Source: Methylocystis echinoides (lineage in GTDB: Bacteria; Pseudomonadota; Alphaproteobacteria; Rhizobiales; Beijerinckiaceae). Taken from it: DNA of 64,000 nt. Each line of letters starts with the position of its first letter. Within the stretch, counting starts at the first letter, position 1. The notes beneath the pieces are model-generated. The model had not been told where the DNA came from, did no database searches, and was given only the letters and a program-made list of their open reading frames with translations. The position numbers were made by a program, and so were the translations under genes. The DNA lies in NCBI RefSeq assembly GCF_040687965.1, contig NZ_CP156084.1, forward strand, positions 62,001-126,000, read 5' to 3'. This document shows positions 17,578-26,495 of the stretch, piece after piece.

Positions 17578-18812
17578 AGGGGGCCTCCGGCGAGGCGTTC
17601 GAGGTCGGCGTATTTGCTTTGCTCCTCGACCCGGAGCGCGAGAAGCTCCAGTTCAACGGCGCGAAGCCGTCGCTCAGAGTCGAGCAGCGTCGAAAGATCA
17701 GTTGTTCCGGCGTCGAACCCCTTCTGCGCCGTCTCGACAGAAAGCTTGGCCGGCGGCAGCTGGCGCTGCTCGAAGATCTTGAGGGCCTTGCGGATCGCCT
17801 CCAGACGGAACCAGGCTTCGGCCACCTCGCCGTCGATACGGATTCCCAAAGCGTCGTTTCGAGCCTGCGCAGCGCCGAGACTGGCGCTCGCGGCGCGCTG
17901 CTCGGCGTCCTTCGCCTCATATTGGAGCGGCACCTTAAACCCCAGCAGGAACATCCCGCTCGTGTCGCCATCCCGGCGCTGCACCAAATTTGCGCCGGCG
18001 GTAATGTCCGGATAGTAGTTGAGGTCGGTGAGTTCCTTCGTCCCGGTTGCCGAGCGCACCTGCGCATGCGTCGCCGCAAGCTGAGGGTTGCGCGATCTCG
18101 CGAGTTCTTGCACGCCGGCGAGGCTCATCTTGGTCTTCAATGTCGCAAACCCCTTGGGCGAGGCGAGCAGCGCCTGCGCCTTGCGCCCGATGAGAGCGTT
18201 CAGCCGGGCAGCCGCAGACTTTTCCTCTCCCTCCCGGCGGACCACGTCCGTTGCGGCGTTGGCGGCTTGGAGCTCCGCCTCGATCAGCTCCTGCTGGTTG
18301 ACCGAGCTTGCGCCGTAACGCAGGCGCAAAATCTCGGCGAGCTGATCGACCCTTTGCTGGAGAGACCTCGAAAGCTCGACGGCGCGATGCGCCGCATTGT
18401 ATTGCGCGTAAGCGGCCTTTACGCGCGCGACGAGATCGAGTTCGATGGCTTCGCTCCGGCGCCGGGCCGCGTCCGCGTCGGCCGACGCGATGCCTTTCTC
18501 GAGATCGGTCTTGCCCCACAAGCGGAAGGTTTGCTCGGCGCCGACCCAGACCTGCCCGACGCCCTTGTTGTTTACGTCCCAGGCCTGGAGAGTGACGGTC
18601 GGGTCCGGCTGCACGCCGGCGGCGCCGACCCGGTGAGCCGCGGCGTCTGCGTCGAGTATCGACGCCGCTAATTCCGGGCTCAGACGCCTCGCGTAACCCA
18701 CGACGCTCTCTGCGCTAGAGCCGGGCGCCGCCTCGCGCTCGCCGCCGATGGCTGGCGACGCCGCTGTAGCAATGGCGATCAACATTGGCAAAGTGAGGCG
18801 GCGCATGGTCAT
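17574..18812 (-). CDS. cusC: TolC family outer-membrane efflux channel (CusC-like)
   Basis: A 412-residue exported protein with a signal peptide (LPMLIAIATAASPAIG) and the two long helical repeats of outer-membrane efflux proteins, for example AELQAANAATDVVRREGEEK and KGFDAGTTDLSTLLDSERRL. It would form the outer-membrane exit duct of the pump encoded downstream. There is no lipobox cysteine after the signal peptide, unlike E. coli CusC. The start overlaps the stop of the FixH-like gene by four bases. Confidence 0.85.
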   Translation of the reverse strand: MTMRRLTLPMLIAIATAASPAIGGEREAAPGSSAESVVGYARRLSPELAASILDADAAAHRVGAAGVQPDPTVTLQAWDVNNKGVGQVWVGAEQTFRLWGKTDLEKGIASADADAARRRSEAIELDLVARVKAAYAQYNAAHRAVELSRSLQQRVDQLAEILRLRYGASSVNQQELIEAELQAANAATDVVRREGEEKSAAARLNALIGRKAQALLASPKGFATLKTKMSLAGVQELARSRNPQLAATHAQVRSATGTKELTDLNYYPDITAGANLVQRRDGDTSGMFLLGFKVPLQYEAKDAEQRAASASLGAAQARNDALGIRIDGEVAEAWFRLEAIRKALKIFEQRQLPPAKLSVETAQKGFDAGTTDLSTLLDSERRLRAVELELLALRVEEQSKYADLERLAGGPL

Positions 18813-19210
18813 GGGGTCGCCTGTAAAACCAGACGGCCTTGCAGGGTCTCCGTCTCGCCCTGGACTTTCGCCGCGAGTGAGATTCGCCAGCGTCCCTCAG
18901 CGGTCAGATCGACCTTGAACCGGTAGAGACCAGGCTCGGGGCTTTTCACCGCTTCAATCGCGCTCGTCATCTGCTCCATGTCATCGGGGGCCATATCCAG
19001 ACGCATGGCGAAGATAACCGCATCCGAGACCGCCCGATCGTCGGGCTTATGAATCAGCCGAACGTCAACGACGGCTTGGCCCTTCTTGACCTTCTCTCGG
19101 ACAAGCTTGAACTCGTAGTCCCTGATGTCTGCGACCGTGGGCGTTGAAGTCGACAGAAGCCCCAACCCAAGCAGAGCTCTTGCAACTCGCCGCAAAACAG
19201 AAGCGCTCAT
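18809..19210 (-). CDS. FixH/YtkA-like exported protein of the copper operon
   Basis: A 133-residue protein with a signal peptide ending near TPTVA and a single beta-sandwich domain (DYEFKLVREKVKKGQAVVDV ... GLYRFKVDLTAEGRWRISL). This is the FixH/YtkA-like fold often found beside CusABC genes, where a periplasmic metal-related role is suspected but not proven. It is the first gene of the tightly overlapping block that continues into cusC, cusB and cusA. Confidence 0.7.
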   Translation of the reverse strand: MSASVLRRVARALLGLGLLSTSTPTVADIRDYEFKLVREKVKKGQAVVDVRLIHKPDDRAVSDAVIFAMRLDMAPDDMEQMTSAIEAVKSPEPGLYRFKVDLTAEGRWRISLAAKVQGETETLQGRLVLQATP

Positions 19211-19335
19211 AAGAATGATCTCCTGCTTCCAAGCGGAAGCACGGTGACGGACGGTATCTCGGCGCCAAAGGCGGGCGCACGCACGATGCAGCGCAGGTCA
19301 GCGCCCTCAAAACCGAGGCTCTATTTGCTCGGCGT

Positions 19336-19662
19336 TCAGGAGATTGGAGGTCGCAGATGGGGTGGGCCGGTGAAACCAAGACGCGCGTCGTCGTCGCGCG
19401 GCGGTGGCGCACGGAAGCTGCGGACCTCGATTGCTTTCCCGATGATGGCGAGAGGCGCTAACTGAACAGCGCCGCAGACGAGCGAGTCGCAGCGCCTTGG
19501 AACCGCGCCATGGTCGCCGTGGCCATTATGCCCGCCGTCGCCAAAAGCCATCTCTGCGCAGGGATGGGCGTCCGGGGAGGCGAACGCATTCGTCCCCGCC
19601 GCCGCGAGAGCCGCGACGACGACGAAGGCACAGACGAGAAGGCGTAGCCAGCTTCGCTGCAT
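19336..19662 (-). CDS. Small exported protein with a His/Gly motif, copper locus
   Basis: A 108-residue protein with a signal peptide (LRLLVCAFVVVAALAAAGTNAFA). The mature part contains a CAEMAFGDGGHNGHGDHG segment and a later CDSLVC pair, both possible metal ligands. No family is recognised. It precedes the FixH-like gene by 125 bases in the same orientation and is probably the first gene of the copper-efflux transcript. ATG at 19662 follows AGGGG; a GTG two codons earlier is less well placed. Confidence 0.6.
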   Translation of the reverse strand: MQRSWLRLLVCAFVVVAALAAAGTNAFASPDAHPCAEMAFGDGGHNGHGDHGAVPRRCDSLVCGAVQLAPLAIIGKAIEVRSFRAPPPRDDDARLGFTGPPHLRPPIS

Positions 19663-20042
19663 AAACACCCCTGGACGGACTCCAGATTAGCACGGCAAGT
19701 CCTGCGTCAAAAGTCTTTGTCATTGTCTCGAAAAGGATGTGCAGACCAGCCAAGCTGGCGTGCGCTGGGATTTTGCAGAGATGAAATTCGCCGCATCAGC
19801 GCAAAGGAGGCGTTTGCATATTTGACAGAGCATGCCCTGCGCGAGCTTCGCCGATCTCCGGCGCTTGCACGAGCGGGGATGGAAATCGGACTTAACGCGA
19901 ACTGTCCTACATTTCTCGAGTCAATCAGCGAAAGTCTGCTAGCTCGGCGGACGGGACGATCGGCGCCGTTTGCGCGGCAGGGCGACGACTCTGCATCAGA
20001 TGGCCGCGCGGCGATGGCGCCTTTATGGCCGGCCACAAATGT
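19663..20042. other. Intergenic stretch between copper and cobalamin loci
   Basis: About 380 bases between divergent transcripts. On the minus strand TTGACG and TAATCT, 15 bases apart (about 19689-19715), could be the copper-operon promoter, though the spacer is short. Open frames running through this stretch into the riboswitch have no ribosome binding site or recognisable product. Confidence 0.4.
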
Positions 20043-20071
20043 CTTGACATGGTGTTCGGTCTGCTTCGTTA
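20043..20071 (+). promoter_or_regulatory. Probable sigma-70-type promoter of the cobalamin operon
   Basis: TTGACA at 20043-20048 is followed after about 17-18 bases by CGTTAT/GTTATT. The position, just upstream of the riboswitch aptamer, is where the promoter should be. Confidence 0.5.
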
Positions 20072-20079
20072 TTGCCGCC

Positions 20080-20262
20080 GATGGTTCCCTTCGGGGATCA
20101 AAAGGGAACTCGGTGCGCGCCTGACGGCGCTATGCCGAGGCTGCCCCCGCAACTGTAAGCGGCGAGCCTTAGAGCCACAAAGCCACTGGGGAACTTACCC
20201 TGGGAAGGCGGCTCAAGGCGGCGACCCGCGAGCCAGGAGACCTGCCATCGATCGTGGTCACG
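20080..20262 (+). promoter_or_regulatory. Cobalamin (B12) riboswitch
   Basis: The conserved parts appear in order: a GGTTCCC/GGGAAC paired region, GGTGCG, the core GGCTGCCCCCGCAACTGTAA, and the B12 box GCCAGGAGACCTGCC near 20231-20245. It lies about 120 bases before the TonB-dependent receptor gene. By analogy with other B12 aptamers, adenosylcobalamin binding would lower expression of the operon. Confidence 0.95.
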
Positions 20263-20384
20263 CGCGAGAGCGTCGGGCGGGGTGCACCGAGGCGGTCCAA
20301 AACTGTCGTCACGCGCCTTAGGCGCTAATTCGGCAGTACAAGACCTTTCGCAGTGACGGCCCACGTTGCTGCGAGTCTCGGCTC

Positions 20385-22958
20385 ATGCATACTCTCTCCT
20401 CGACCGCCGCCAATGGCGGCATTTACGGCGTCGCGCGCCGTCGCCCGTCCCTTCTTTCCTACATCCTTTGCGCGGGCCTCGTTTCGCCGGCGCTCGGCCG
20501 GGAGACGCTTCCGGTTATCGAAGTCGGCAAGCCGACGCCCACCGGGACGCGCGCGGGAAGCGCCTTTTCGAGTGGGGCGACCGCGGACGGGCAACAGGCG
20601 GAAGCCAACGGCGGCGGCACGGAAATCGGTCCCGGCGACAACGGGGAAATTTGCGCCGACGGCATCTGCAACAATCCCGCGTCCTATGCCGCGCCGATCG
20701 GGTCGCTCGGCGCCAAGGTCAACACGCCGGTGATGAATACGCCAGTCACGACGAAGATGGTCACGCGGCGCATGCTCGAAGACCAGCAGGCCATCACGCT
20801 GGACCAGGCGTTGAAGAACGTCAGCGGCGTGACCACCTCGGGCGGCGGCGACGCGGCGCTGGGCAATTCCTTCCGACAGATCATCATTCGCGGCTTTCAG
20901 ACGCAGAACTACTTCCGCGACGGTTTCCGGGTCGACAGTTTCGGCCTCAACTTCGCCGGCTCGAGCAGCGCCGAGCTGGCCAATGTGGAGAGCGTCGAGG
21001 TGCTGAAAGGCCCTGCCGCCATCCTTTACGGCGCGGTGGAGCCCGGCGGCATCGTCAACATCAACACAAAGCGGCCGCTCGCGAAGCCTTCCGCCTCCGT
21101 GCAGCAGCAGATCGGCAGCTACGCCTCCTATCGCACGGTCGTCGACGCCACCGGGCCGGTCGCCTCCAACAAGGATCTGCTCTACCGCTTCATCCTCTCC
21201 TATGAGAACGACGGGTCGTTTCGCAGCTTCGACTACACAAGAAACATGATGGTCAATCCGGTCGTCAGATGGAACATCGACGCCAGCAACTGGATCAGAG
21301 CGTCGACGCAGTTCCAGCACAACAATATGAATCAGGATTGGTATTACGTTCCTTATTACGGGATGTTCTTGCCCCTGTGGCTCGGGCGCAGTTTCAACTG
21401 GGGGCCGCAGTCGCCATACGCCCAGCAGCAAAACTTCAGCGAGGTGACCTGGCATCACGACTTCAGCAAGGATTGGTCGATCCAGCAGACCCTGTTCATG
21501 CAATTCTTGCATGCCAATTGGCAGAACAATGGCGGAACCACCTCCATCTCAGACTGCATAACGCCGGGAAGCGCCAGCTGCTATCTGCCCTCGGTCAACT
21601 TCATTCCTTTCTATCAGACCTACTCGCCGAACAATGTCCTGCTGAACTACGGATCATATCCGTCGGACAACAGACAGGCGGAATATGCGACGGCGATCAA
21701 TCTCGTCGGGCATTTCAACACCGGCGAACACGCCAGCCATACTTTGCTTTCCGGAGCCGATTACTATCGTTACAACTTCAGCGGTCAGAACATGATCCCG
21801 CAGTATCCCGGGACGGTCGCCATGTTCGGCGCCCCCTATCTCCCGACCCCCATCGGCGGGCTCGTTCCCTACAACGCCACACGGCAATCCGCCGACAATT
21901 ACGGCGTCTATCTGCAGGACCAGATCAAACTGCCGTTCGGCCTTCACGTGCTCGGCGGCGCCCGCTGGCAGTATATCGACAGCCGAACCGGAGCCTCCGA
22001 CAATATGAATTTCTGCGGGCCGTATTCGTCGAACTGGCGTTCGGGCGTTGCGATCCCGTGCAACGTCGCCACGATGGCCAGCACCTCGCGCTTTGTCAGC
22101 CAGAGGGTTACGCCGCGCGTCGGTGTCTTGTGGCGATCGCTGGAATGGCTCAGTTTTTATGGAAATTATGCAGAATCATACAGCCCGAACTACGACGGCA
22201 AGCTGGTCTACGGCACGAACGACCCGACCCCGCCGAGCGCCGGCGCGCAAGAGGAAGCCGGACTGAAGTTATCGCTATTTGGCGACAGGCTTCAGGCGAC
22301 GGCGGCCTATTACCATCTGGTCAAGACCAATATTCCAATCGGCGTCCCCTATGACTTCAACCACGTGACGCTCGTCGGTCAGGGGCGTTCGCAGGGACCG
22401 GAACTCGACATTCAGGGCGAGATCCTACCCGGCTGGAGCCTGAATCTCGCCTACGCCAACACCGACGCCATCACCACCAAATCAAATCCGACGCACCTCG
22501 GCGTTCCCGTCGTCGGACAGCCGATCCCCTTCGTTCCTCGCAATGTCGGCTCCCTGGCTTCGGCCTATGAGTTCAAGGAAGGTCAGCTGAAGGGTCTGCG
22601 CGTGGGGGCGCGTTATGATTACACCGGCTATCTGCCCTTCTTTCATGCCGCAAACGACGCCAGCTATATCTATGGCCAGTCGACGCCAAGCTATGGCCTC
22701 GTCGGTCTGTTCGGCGCCTATGAGTTCAGCCTCGACCAATTCAAGATCGTCGCGCAGCTCAATGTGAGCAATCTCCTCGACAAGACCTATTTCGTTACCG
22801 GCGGATTGGGTCCGCAGGCCTTCGACGACGCCCATCCCGGCGGCTACGTCGTGCCCTATACGAATCCAATCCAGGTGGGTTGGAACATGCCTGGTTACAA
22901 TTTTAACGTCATCGGCGCCCCACGGACGTTTCGCGGTTCGATCAAAGCGTCGTTCTGA
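20385..22958 (+). CDS. TonB-dependent outer-membrane receptor under B12 riboswitch control
   Basis: An 857-residue receptor of the siderophore-receptor architecture: leader, a TonB-box-like LPVIEV near residue 45, a low-complexity linker, a plug domain (VTRRMLEDQQAITLDQALKN ... VESVEVLKGPAAILYGAVEPGG) and a 22-strand barrel ending in FRGSIKASF. By fold it resembles ferrichrome-type receptors more than BtuB. The cobalamin riboswitch and the downstream adenosyltransferase point to a corrinoid as substrate; that is inference. Uptake would be energised by a TonB-ExbB-ExbD complex such as the one at 58.9-60.9 kb. Confidence 0.88.
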   Translation: MHTLSSTAANGGIYGVARRRPSLLSYILCAGLVSPALGRETLPVIEVGKPTPTGTRAGSAFSSGATADGQQAEANGGGTEIGPGDNGEICADGICNNPASYAAPIGSLGAKVNTPVMNTPVTTKMVTRRMLEDQQAITLDQALKNVSGVTTSGGGDAALGNSFRQIIIRGFQTQNYFRDGFRVDSFGLNFAGSSSAELANVESVEVLKGPAAILYGAVEPGGIVNINTKRPLAKPSASVQQQIGSYASYRTVVDATGPVASNKDLLYRFILSYENDGSFRSFDYTRNMMVNPVVRWNIDASNWIRASTQFQHNNMNQDWYYVPYYGMFLPLWLGRSFNWGPQSPYAQQQNFSEVTWHHDFSKDWSIQQTLFMQFLHANWQNNGGTTSISDCITPGSASCYLPSVNFIPFYQTYSPNNVLLNYGSYPSDNRQAEYATAINLVGHFNTGEHASHTLLSGADYYRYNFSGQNMIPQYPGTVAMFGAPYLPTPIGGLVPYNATRQSADNYGVYLQDQIKLPFGLHVLGGARWQYIDSRTGASDNMNFCGPYSSNWRSGVAIPCNVATMASTSRFVSQRVTPRVGVLWRSLEWLSFYGNYAESYSPNYDGKLVYGTNDPTPPSAGAQEEAGLKLSLFGDRLQATAAYYHLVKTNIPIGVPYDFNHVTLVGQGRSQGPELDIQGEILPGWSLNLAYANTDAITTKSNPTHLGVPVVGQPIPFVPRNVGSLASAYEFKEGQLKGLRVGARYDYTGYLPFFHAANDASYIYGQSTPSYGLVGLFGAYEFSLDQFKIVAQLNVSNLLDKTYFVTGGLGPQAFDDAHPGGYVVPYTNPIQVGWNMPGYNFNVIGAPRTFRGSIKASF

Positions 22959-23023
22959 ATGTGACATGCGGCTACGCCTCTCGTGAGCGGCGCGCCAAAG
23001 AAGAGGAAGAGAAGGTGGACGTG

Positions 23024-23605
23024 ATGTCAGAGGTTGCTGAACATGCTCCAACACGAGTGGTCGAGCCGGACGGAACGCCGCTCGACGTGTTCTCCCTGCC
23101 AACGGATCCGGCAAGCCTCGAGGAACTACTGCGCGACCTCTTCGAGAACCATTGGCGAGAGATTACATTCGGCATCCTCATTCAGGGCGCCGCCTGGGAG
23201 ATGAAGACCGATCGGCCGCCGACGCGGATCGGTATGCTTGACGGCTATCTGACGGTCGCCTTCGGCGTCCCGCATTTCCATCTGTGTATCGGAGAGCACA
23301 AGGGAACCCGAAGCCGTCCGACGCCGCCGGAGGTGGCGCGACACAGACGCACGGCGCGGGCGGAAATCTATCGCCGGATCGGGCGCTCCTGCGTGCCCAT
23401 GTCCTGGGGCTTACAGCTCTTCAATGGAGCCAATGAGCAGCAGATCACGGTGCTGTTGCCCAATCCCTTCCTCCATCCGGAGACCGACAGGTTTCTCAAG
23501 GAGCCGGATTGGTCGCGCCTCGCCCTGTGGGACAAGCTTCGGGCGCGATGGTTCGGCCTCACCGAACCCGACCCGATCGACCGGTCCGCGCGCCGCGGCG
23601 CATAG
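23024..23605 (+). CDS. Conserved-looking protein of unknown function, cobalamin operon
   Basis: A 193-residue soluble protein I cannot assign. Notable parts are an acidic N-terminus (LEELLRDLFENHWREITFG), a His-containing FGVPHFHLCIGEHKG segment, a basic RHRRTARAEIYRRIGRSCVP stretch and an NPFLHPETD loop. His and Cys in the first and third could bind a metal or corrinoid, but nothing proves it. It starts 65 bases after the receptor gene and precedes a membrane protein and the adenosyltransferase, so it is probably cotranscribed under riboswitch control. The start may also be a GTG nine bases upstream. Confidence 0.65.
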   Translation: MSEVAEHAPTRVVEPDGTPLDVFSLPTDPASLEELLRDLFENHWREITFGILIQGAAWEMKTDRPPTRIGMLDGYLTVAFGVPHFHLCIGEHKGTRSRPTPPEVARHRRTARAEIYRRIGRSCVPMSWGLQLFNGANEQQITVLLPNPFLHPETDRFLKEPDWSRLALWDKLRARWFGLTEPDPIDRSARRGA

Positions 23606-23685
23606 GCGCGAACGCTTCACCCGGCGGAATCGCTCCTCCTCGCCGAGGACAACTGATCGTCATCCTCAAAACCAAGGAGACTGAC

Positions 23686-24240
23686 ATGAGCGCACGATAT
23701 TTGCCTTGCTTCCTCTCGCGGCCCGCCATCGGGATCGCGGCGCTCGCGGTCGCGAGCGTCCTATTCACCGTCGGCTTCGCCTGTGCGGTTCCGCTCGCGG
23801 CCTTTGCGGCGATCGCCGCGCTGTGCTTCGGGCGGCGCGAGGCGCTTGTGGCGACCGGCGTGGTCTGGCTTGCGAATCAGGCGTGGGGCTTCGCCTTCAT
23901 GCATTATCCTCTCGACGCTGAGACCTTCGCCTGGGGCGGCGCGCTCGGCGTCATCGCTGCGCTCTCATGCGAAGCCGCCGGTCTCGCGCATCGGCGGTTG
24001 TCTGGCCCCTTGGGCGTCGTCGCCGCGTTCCTGTCAGCTTTCCTCGTCTATGAAGGCGCGCTGATCCTGATCGATCTCGTCGTCTTGGAGGGCGGCGACG
24101 ATTTTGCGCCGGCCGTCGCGACCCGGATTTTCCTCATCAACGCCTGCGCCTTTGGCGGTCTTCTCGCGGTGAAGACGCTCGTCGCCGGCTTGACGCCGAG
24201 GCCCGAGGGAGCGGCGACGCTCGCGCCCCGTCACATCTGA
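23686..24240 (+). CDS. Integral membrane protein of unknown function, cobalamin operon
   Basis: A 184-residue protein with about five hydrophobic segments (roughly residues 12-34, 36-52, 55-73, 80-100, 108-132 and 145-166, some merging). Between two of them lies a WLANQAWGFAFMHYPLD segment with several aromatic residues. I do not recognise a family. A clear AAGGAG precedes the ATG. Its place between the riboswitch-controlled receptor and the adenosyltransferase suggests a part in corrinoid transport across the inner membrane. No BtuCD or BtuF gene is present in the window, so this idea is worth testing. Confidence 0.65.
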   Translation: MSARYLPCFLSRPAIGIAALAVASVLFTVGFACAVPLAAFAAIAALCFGRREALVATGVVWLANQAWGFAFMHYPLDAETFAWGGALGVIAALSCEAAGLAHRRLSGPLGVVAAFLSAFLVYEGALILIDLVVLEGGDDFAPAVATRIFLINACAFGGLLAVKTLVAGLTPRPEGAATLAPRHI

Positions 24241-24305
24241 TGCACATTGCGGAGCGCCTGGCGAAGGCTGGCGCTCCGAGCCTTTTTCCCATTGAAGGCA
24301 ACACG

Positions 24306-24836
24306 ATGACTGCAAAGCTCTATACCAGGAAAGGCGACGGCGGCGCCACGAGCCTGTTTTCCGGCCGTCGTGCGGAGAAATTCGACCCGCGCGTTGGCGC
24401 CGTCGGCGACCTGGACGAATTGTCGGCGAGCGTCGGGCTTGCGCGTCTCGCCTATCCGTCTGCGAATGACCTGCTGCGTTCAGTGCAGCGTGCGCTCTAT
24501 ACGATCAGCGCTATCGTCAGCGCAGAGGATCGGCCGATTGAGATGACCTTCTCCGACGCCGAGGTCATCGCGCTCGAAGACGAGATCGACCGCATCAGCG
24601 AGAGGCTGCCTGAACTTCGAGAATTCATTTATCCCGGCGCGGACGAGGCGAGCTGCCGCCTCCATTTCGCGCGCGCAGTTGCGCGCCGGGCCGAACGCGC
24701 GATAGCTGGTCTCGTTGAGCCGGCTGCGCCAGCAACATCTCTGACCTTTCTGAATCGCTTGAGCGATCTGCTATTCGTGCTGGCGCGACAGGCCGATTAT
24801 TCTCATGGACGCTCGGACGCGACATTCAAGACATGA
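24306..24836 (+). CDS. Cob(I)alamin adenosyltransferase (PduO type)
   Basis: A 176-residue four-helix-bundle enzyme that transfers the adenosyl group of ATP to cob(I)alamin, giving adenosylcobalamin. Diagnostic parts are the N-terminal ATP loop LYTRKGDGGATSLFSG, VGAVGDLDELSASVGLAR, the ARAVARRAERAIAGL helix, and LNRLSDLLFVLAR near the C-terminus. ATG at 24306 is preceded by GAAGG; 66 bases of leader separate it from the membrane-protein gene. Its product is the cofactor of the NrdJ reductase at the left edge. Confidence 0.92.
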   Translation: MTAKLYTRKGDGGATSLFSGRRAEKFDPRVGAVGDLDELSASVGLARLAYPSANDLLRSVQRALYTISAIVSAEDRPIEMTFSDAEVIALEDEIDRISERLPELREFIYPGADEASCRLHFARAVARRAERAIAGLVEPAAPATSLTFLNRLSDLLFVLARQADYSHGRSDATFKT

Positions 24837-24904
24837 GATGTCTGGCCGCGCGCGAACGGGACGACGCCGCAGCAAGAAGCCGCGAGCCCCGCCCACCGCG
24901 CCAA

Positions 24905-24939
24905 CCAAAAAAACCCCCGCCAAAAATGACGGGGGTTTG
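24905..24939 (-). terminator. Intrinsic terminator of the outer-membrane protein gene
   Basis: On the minus strand, AAACCCCCGTCA pairs with TGGCGGGGG after a short T-rich loop and is followed by a run of seven T residues. It lies 85 bases past the stop of the gene at 25024-25956. Confidence 0.85.
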
Positions 24940-25023
24940 TCACTGATCTGGCCGGCCAGCGGCCGTGCTTTCTTCTACCGATCCAAACGAAGCGAGGCTG
25001 AACTTCGCTTAGTCAGCATAGCT

Positions 25024-25956
25024 TCAGTATTTTGCAACGACCGGGGCCGGAGCGCCCCAGTTGAAGTGATAGTTCACGCCGGCGCGGACGATATTGCCGT
25101 TGACCCGCGCCGAGGTCTGGAGGCCAAGGCCCCACAACTGCACGCCGCCGGTGTTAGCGCCCGACTCGAAGCCGTAGGCGGTGGTGGTGATTCTGCCGAG
25201 GTCATAGTAGAGATATTCGACCTTGGCGCTCCAATTGGGCCAGAACATCCACTCGAGGCCGCCGCCGGCGGTCCAGCCGGTCCGCGTGTCCGCGAAGGAC
25301 GACGCGCCAAAGGACGTCAGAGGCGAGGGCAAAAACGCCCCGAAGCTGTGGCTGGTGACGAAGGCGTTATTCACGCTCACGCCGCCATAGGCGAAACCCC
25401 CCGTGCCGTAGACCAGCAGGGTCGGAGTGAACAGCCAACCAAGGCGGCCGCGAACCGTCCCGAGATAATCGAGACTGCCGCGCAACTGTCCGACCGTGGT
25501 GAAGGTGGAGCCTGTCCCGGCCGGGAACGACGATGGCGTCGTCGCAATGAAGCTTCTGGAGCCGGAAGTCCCCGCGATGCCCTGGATATCGGCTTCGAGA
25601 CCTACGATAAAGTTATTGTAGAACTGGAAGTTATAGCCGATCTGGCCGCCGCCGATGAAGCCGCCGTTGTTGTTTCCGCTGACGAAGCTCGTAGCGCTCG
25701 CCGCCGCTTCCGCGGACAAGACAGGCTGGGGGAAGACGCCTGGCCCGGGAACGATGCCAAAAGCGGTATTGGTGATATTGCCTGAGGCGGCCCAAGTGCC
25801 GCCGGCGTTCAAGCCAACGTAGAACCCGGTCCACATGGGGGGCGGCGGAGGCGGCGGCGGAAGAACAGGCGGCCCCTTGCGGGACGGAAGATCGGCGGCG
25901 AAAGCCGAGCCGGCGACAAGCGCCGATACTGCGGCCGAAATCAACATTCGTCTCAT
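25024..25956 (-). CDS. Outer-membrane beta-barrel protein (Omp25/Omp31-like)
   Basis: A 310-residue porin-like protein. The signal peptide MRRMLISAAVSALVAGSAFA is followed by a Pro-rich linker with nine consecutive prolines, then FYVGLNAGGTWA and a barrel of eight or more strands. KVEYLYYDLG and a final VNYHFNW segment are typical of the surface-antigen family common in Hyphomicrobiales. The last residue is Tyr, as expected for outer-membrane assembly. It is monocistronic, with its own intrinsic terminator. Confidence 0.85.
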   Translation of the reverse strand: MRRMLISAAVSALVAGSAFAADLPSRKGPPVLPPPPPPPPMWTGFYVGLNAGGTWAASGNITNTAFGIVPGPGVFPQPVLSAEAAASATSFVSGNNNGGFIGGGQIGYNFQFYNNFIVGLEADIQGIAGTSGSRSFIATTPSSFPAGTGSTFTTVGQLRGSLDYLGTVRGRLGWLFTPTLLVYGTGGFAYGGVSVNNAFVTSHSFGAFLPSPLTSFGASSFADTRTGWTAGGGLEWMFWPNWSAKVEYLYYDLGRITTTAYGFESGANTGGVQLWGLGLQTSARVNGNIVRAGVNYHFNWGAPAPVVAKY

Positions 25957-26269
25957 TAGATCAGTCTCATTTTGTTGTTTCAGGAGTGCAGCTTAGAAGA
26001 AGTTGGCAGAGACATTTTTCACAATCGAAGGATATTTCCGATCGTTTCTGAAATAGCCGACGGCTGTGCTCAGGGCGCCACACTAGGTTGCAATGGCGGG
26101 GGGGCGTCCCGACGATGCGGCCGCTATTCCAAGCCTGAGGCAGGCTCGTCGGAATCCGCTGGACAGAAGCGCGATTCATGCTAGCCTTTGCCTGCGTCAA
26201 TATGACGCGCGCGTCTCCCTTTGGGGCAAAGCGCCGGACAAGGCGCAGCATCATGAGAGGAATGACGAA
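25957..26269. other. Intergenic stretch, divergent leaders
   Basis: About 313 bases between the outer-membrane protein gene and a small plus-strand gene. It is AT-richer than its surroundings on the left (TCTCATTTTGTTGTTTC) and likely holds both promoters; I cannot place either with confidence. No gene is supported here. Confidence 0.4.
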
Positions 26270-26437
26270 ATGGCTAGCAAAGAACTCGAAATCACCTCGA
26301 CGACCTACATTATGGCGGGCGTTGGCGCGGTAATTATGGGTGGCCTCGCGGCTGCGGCGCTTGGCGGCCTGCAGAACACCATCGCAGCCGCGGTCGTGGG
26401 GGGATTGGCGGGCGGTTGCCTGGGGCTCTTCTTCTGA
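26270..26437 (+). CDS. Glycine-zipper microprotein 1
   Basis: A 55-residue hydrophobic protein: MASKELEITSTT, then YIMAGVGAVIMGG and GxxxG-type repeats through to the C-terminus (VVGGLAGGCLGLFF). It should form one or two membrane helices. AGAGGA precedes the ATG by eight bases. It is related in layout and sequence (YI-AGVGAV) to the microprotein at 27325-27495, with a nitrobindin-like gene between them on the other strand. Function unknown. Confidence 0.65.
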   Translation: MASKELEITSTTYIMAGVGAVIMGGLAAAALGGLQNTIAAAVVGGLAGGCLGLFF

Positions 26438-26495
26438 CATCGTTTCGGTCGGCGCTCGTGGGTCCCCCGGCGCCGACCTCACGGATTTCAGTGTC

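Noticed and set aside
19717-20124. 135-codon plus-strand frame before the B12 riboswitch
   Set aside because: It runs into the aptamer, starts from TTG without a binding site, and its product matches nothing I know.
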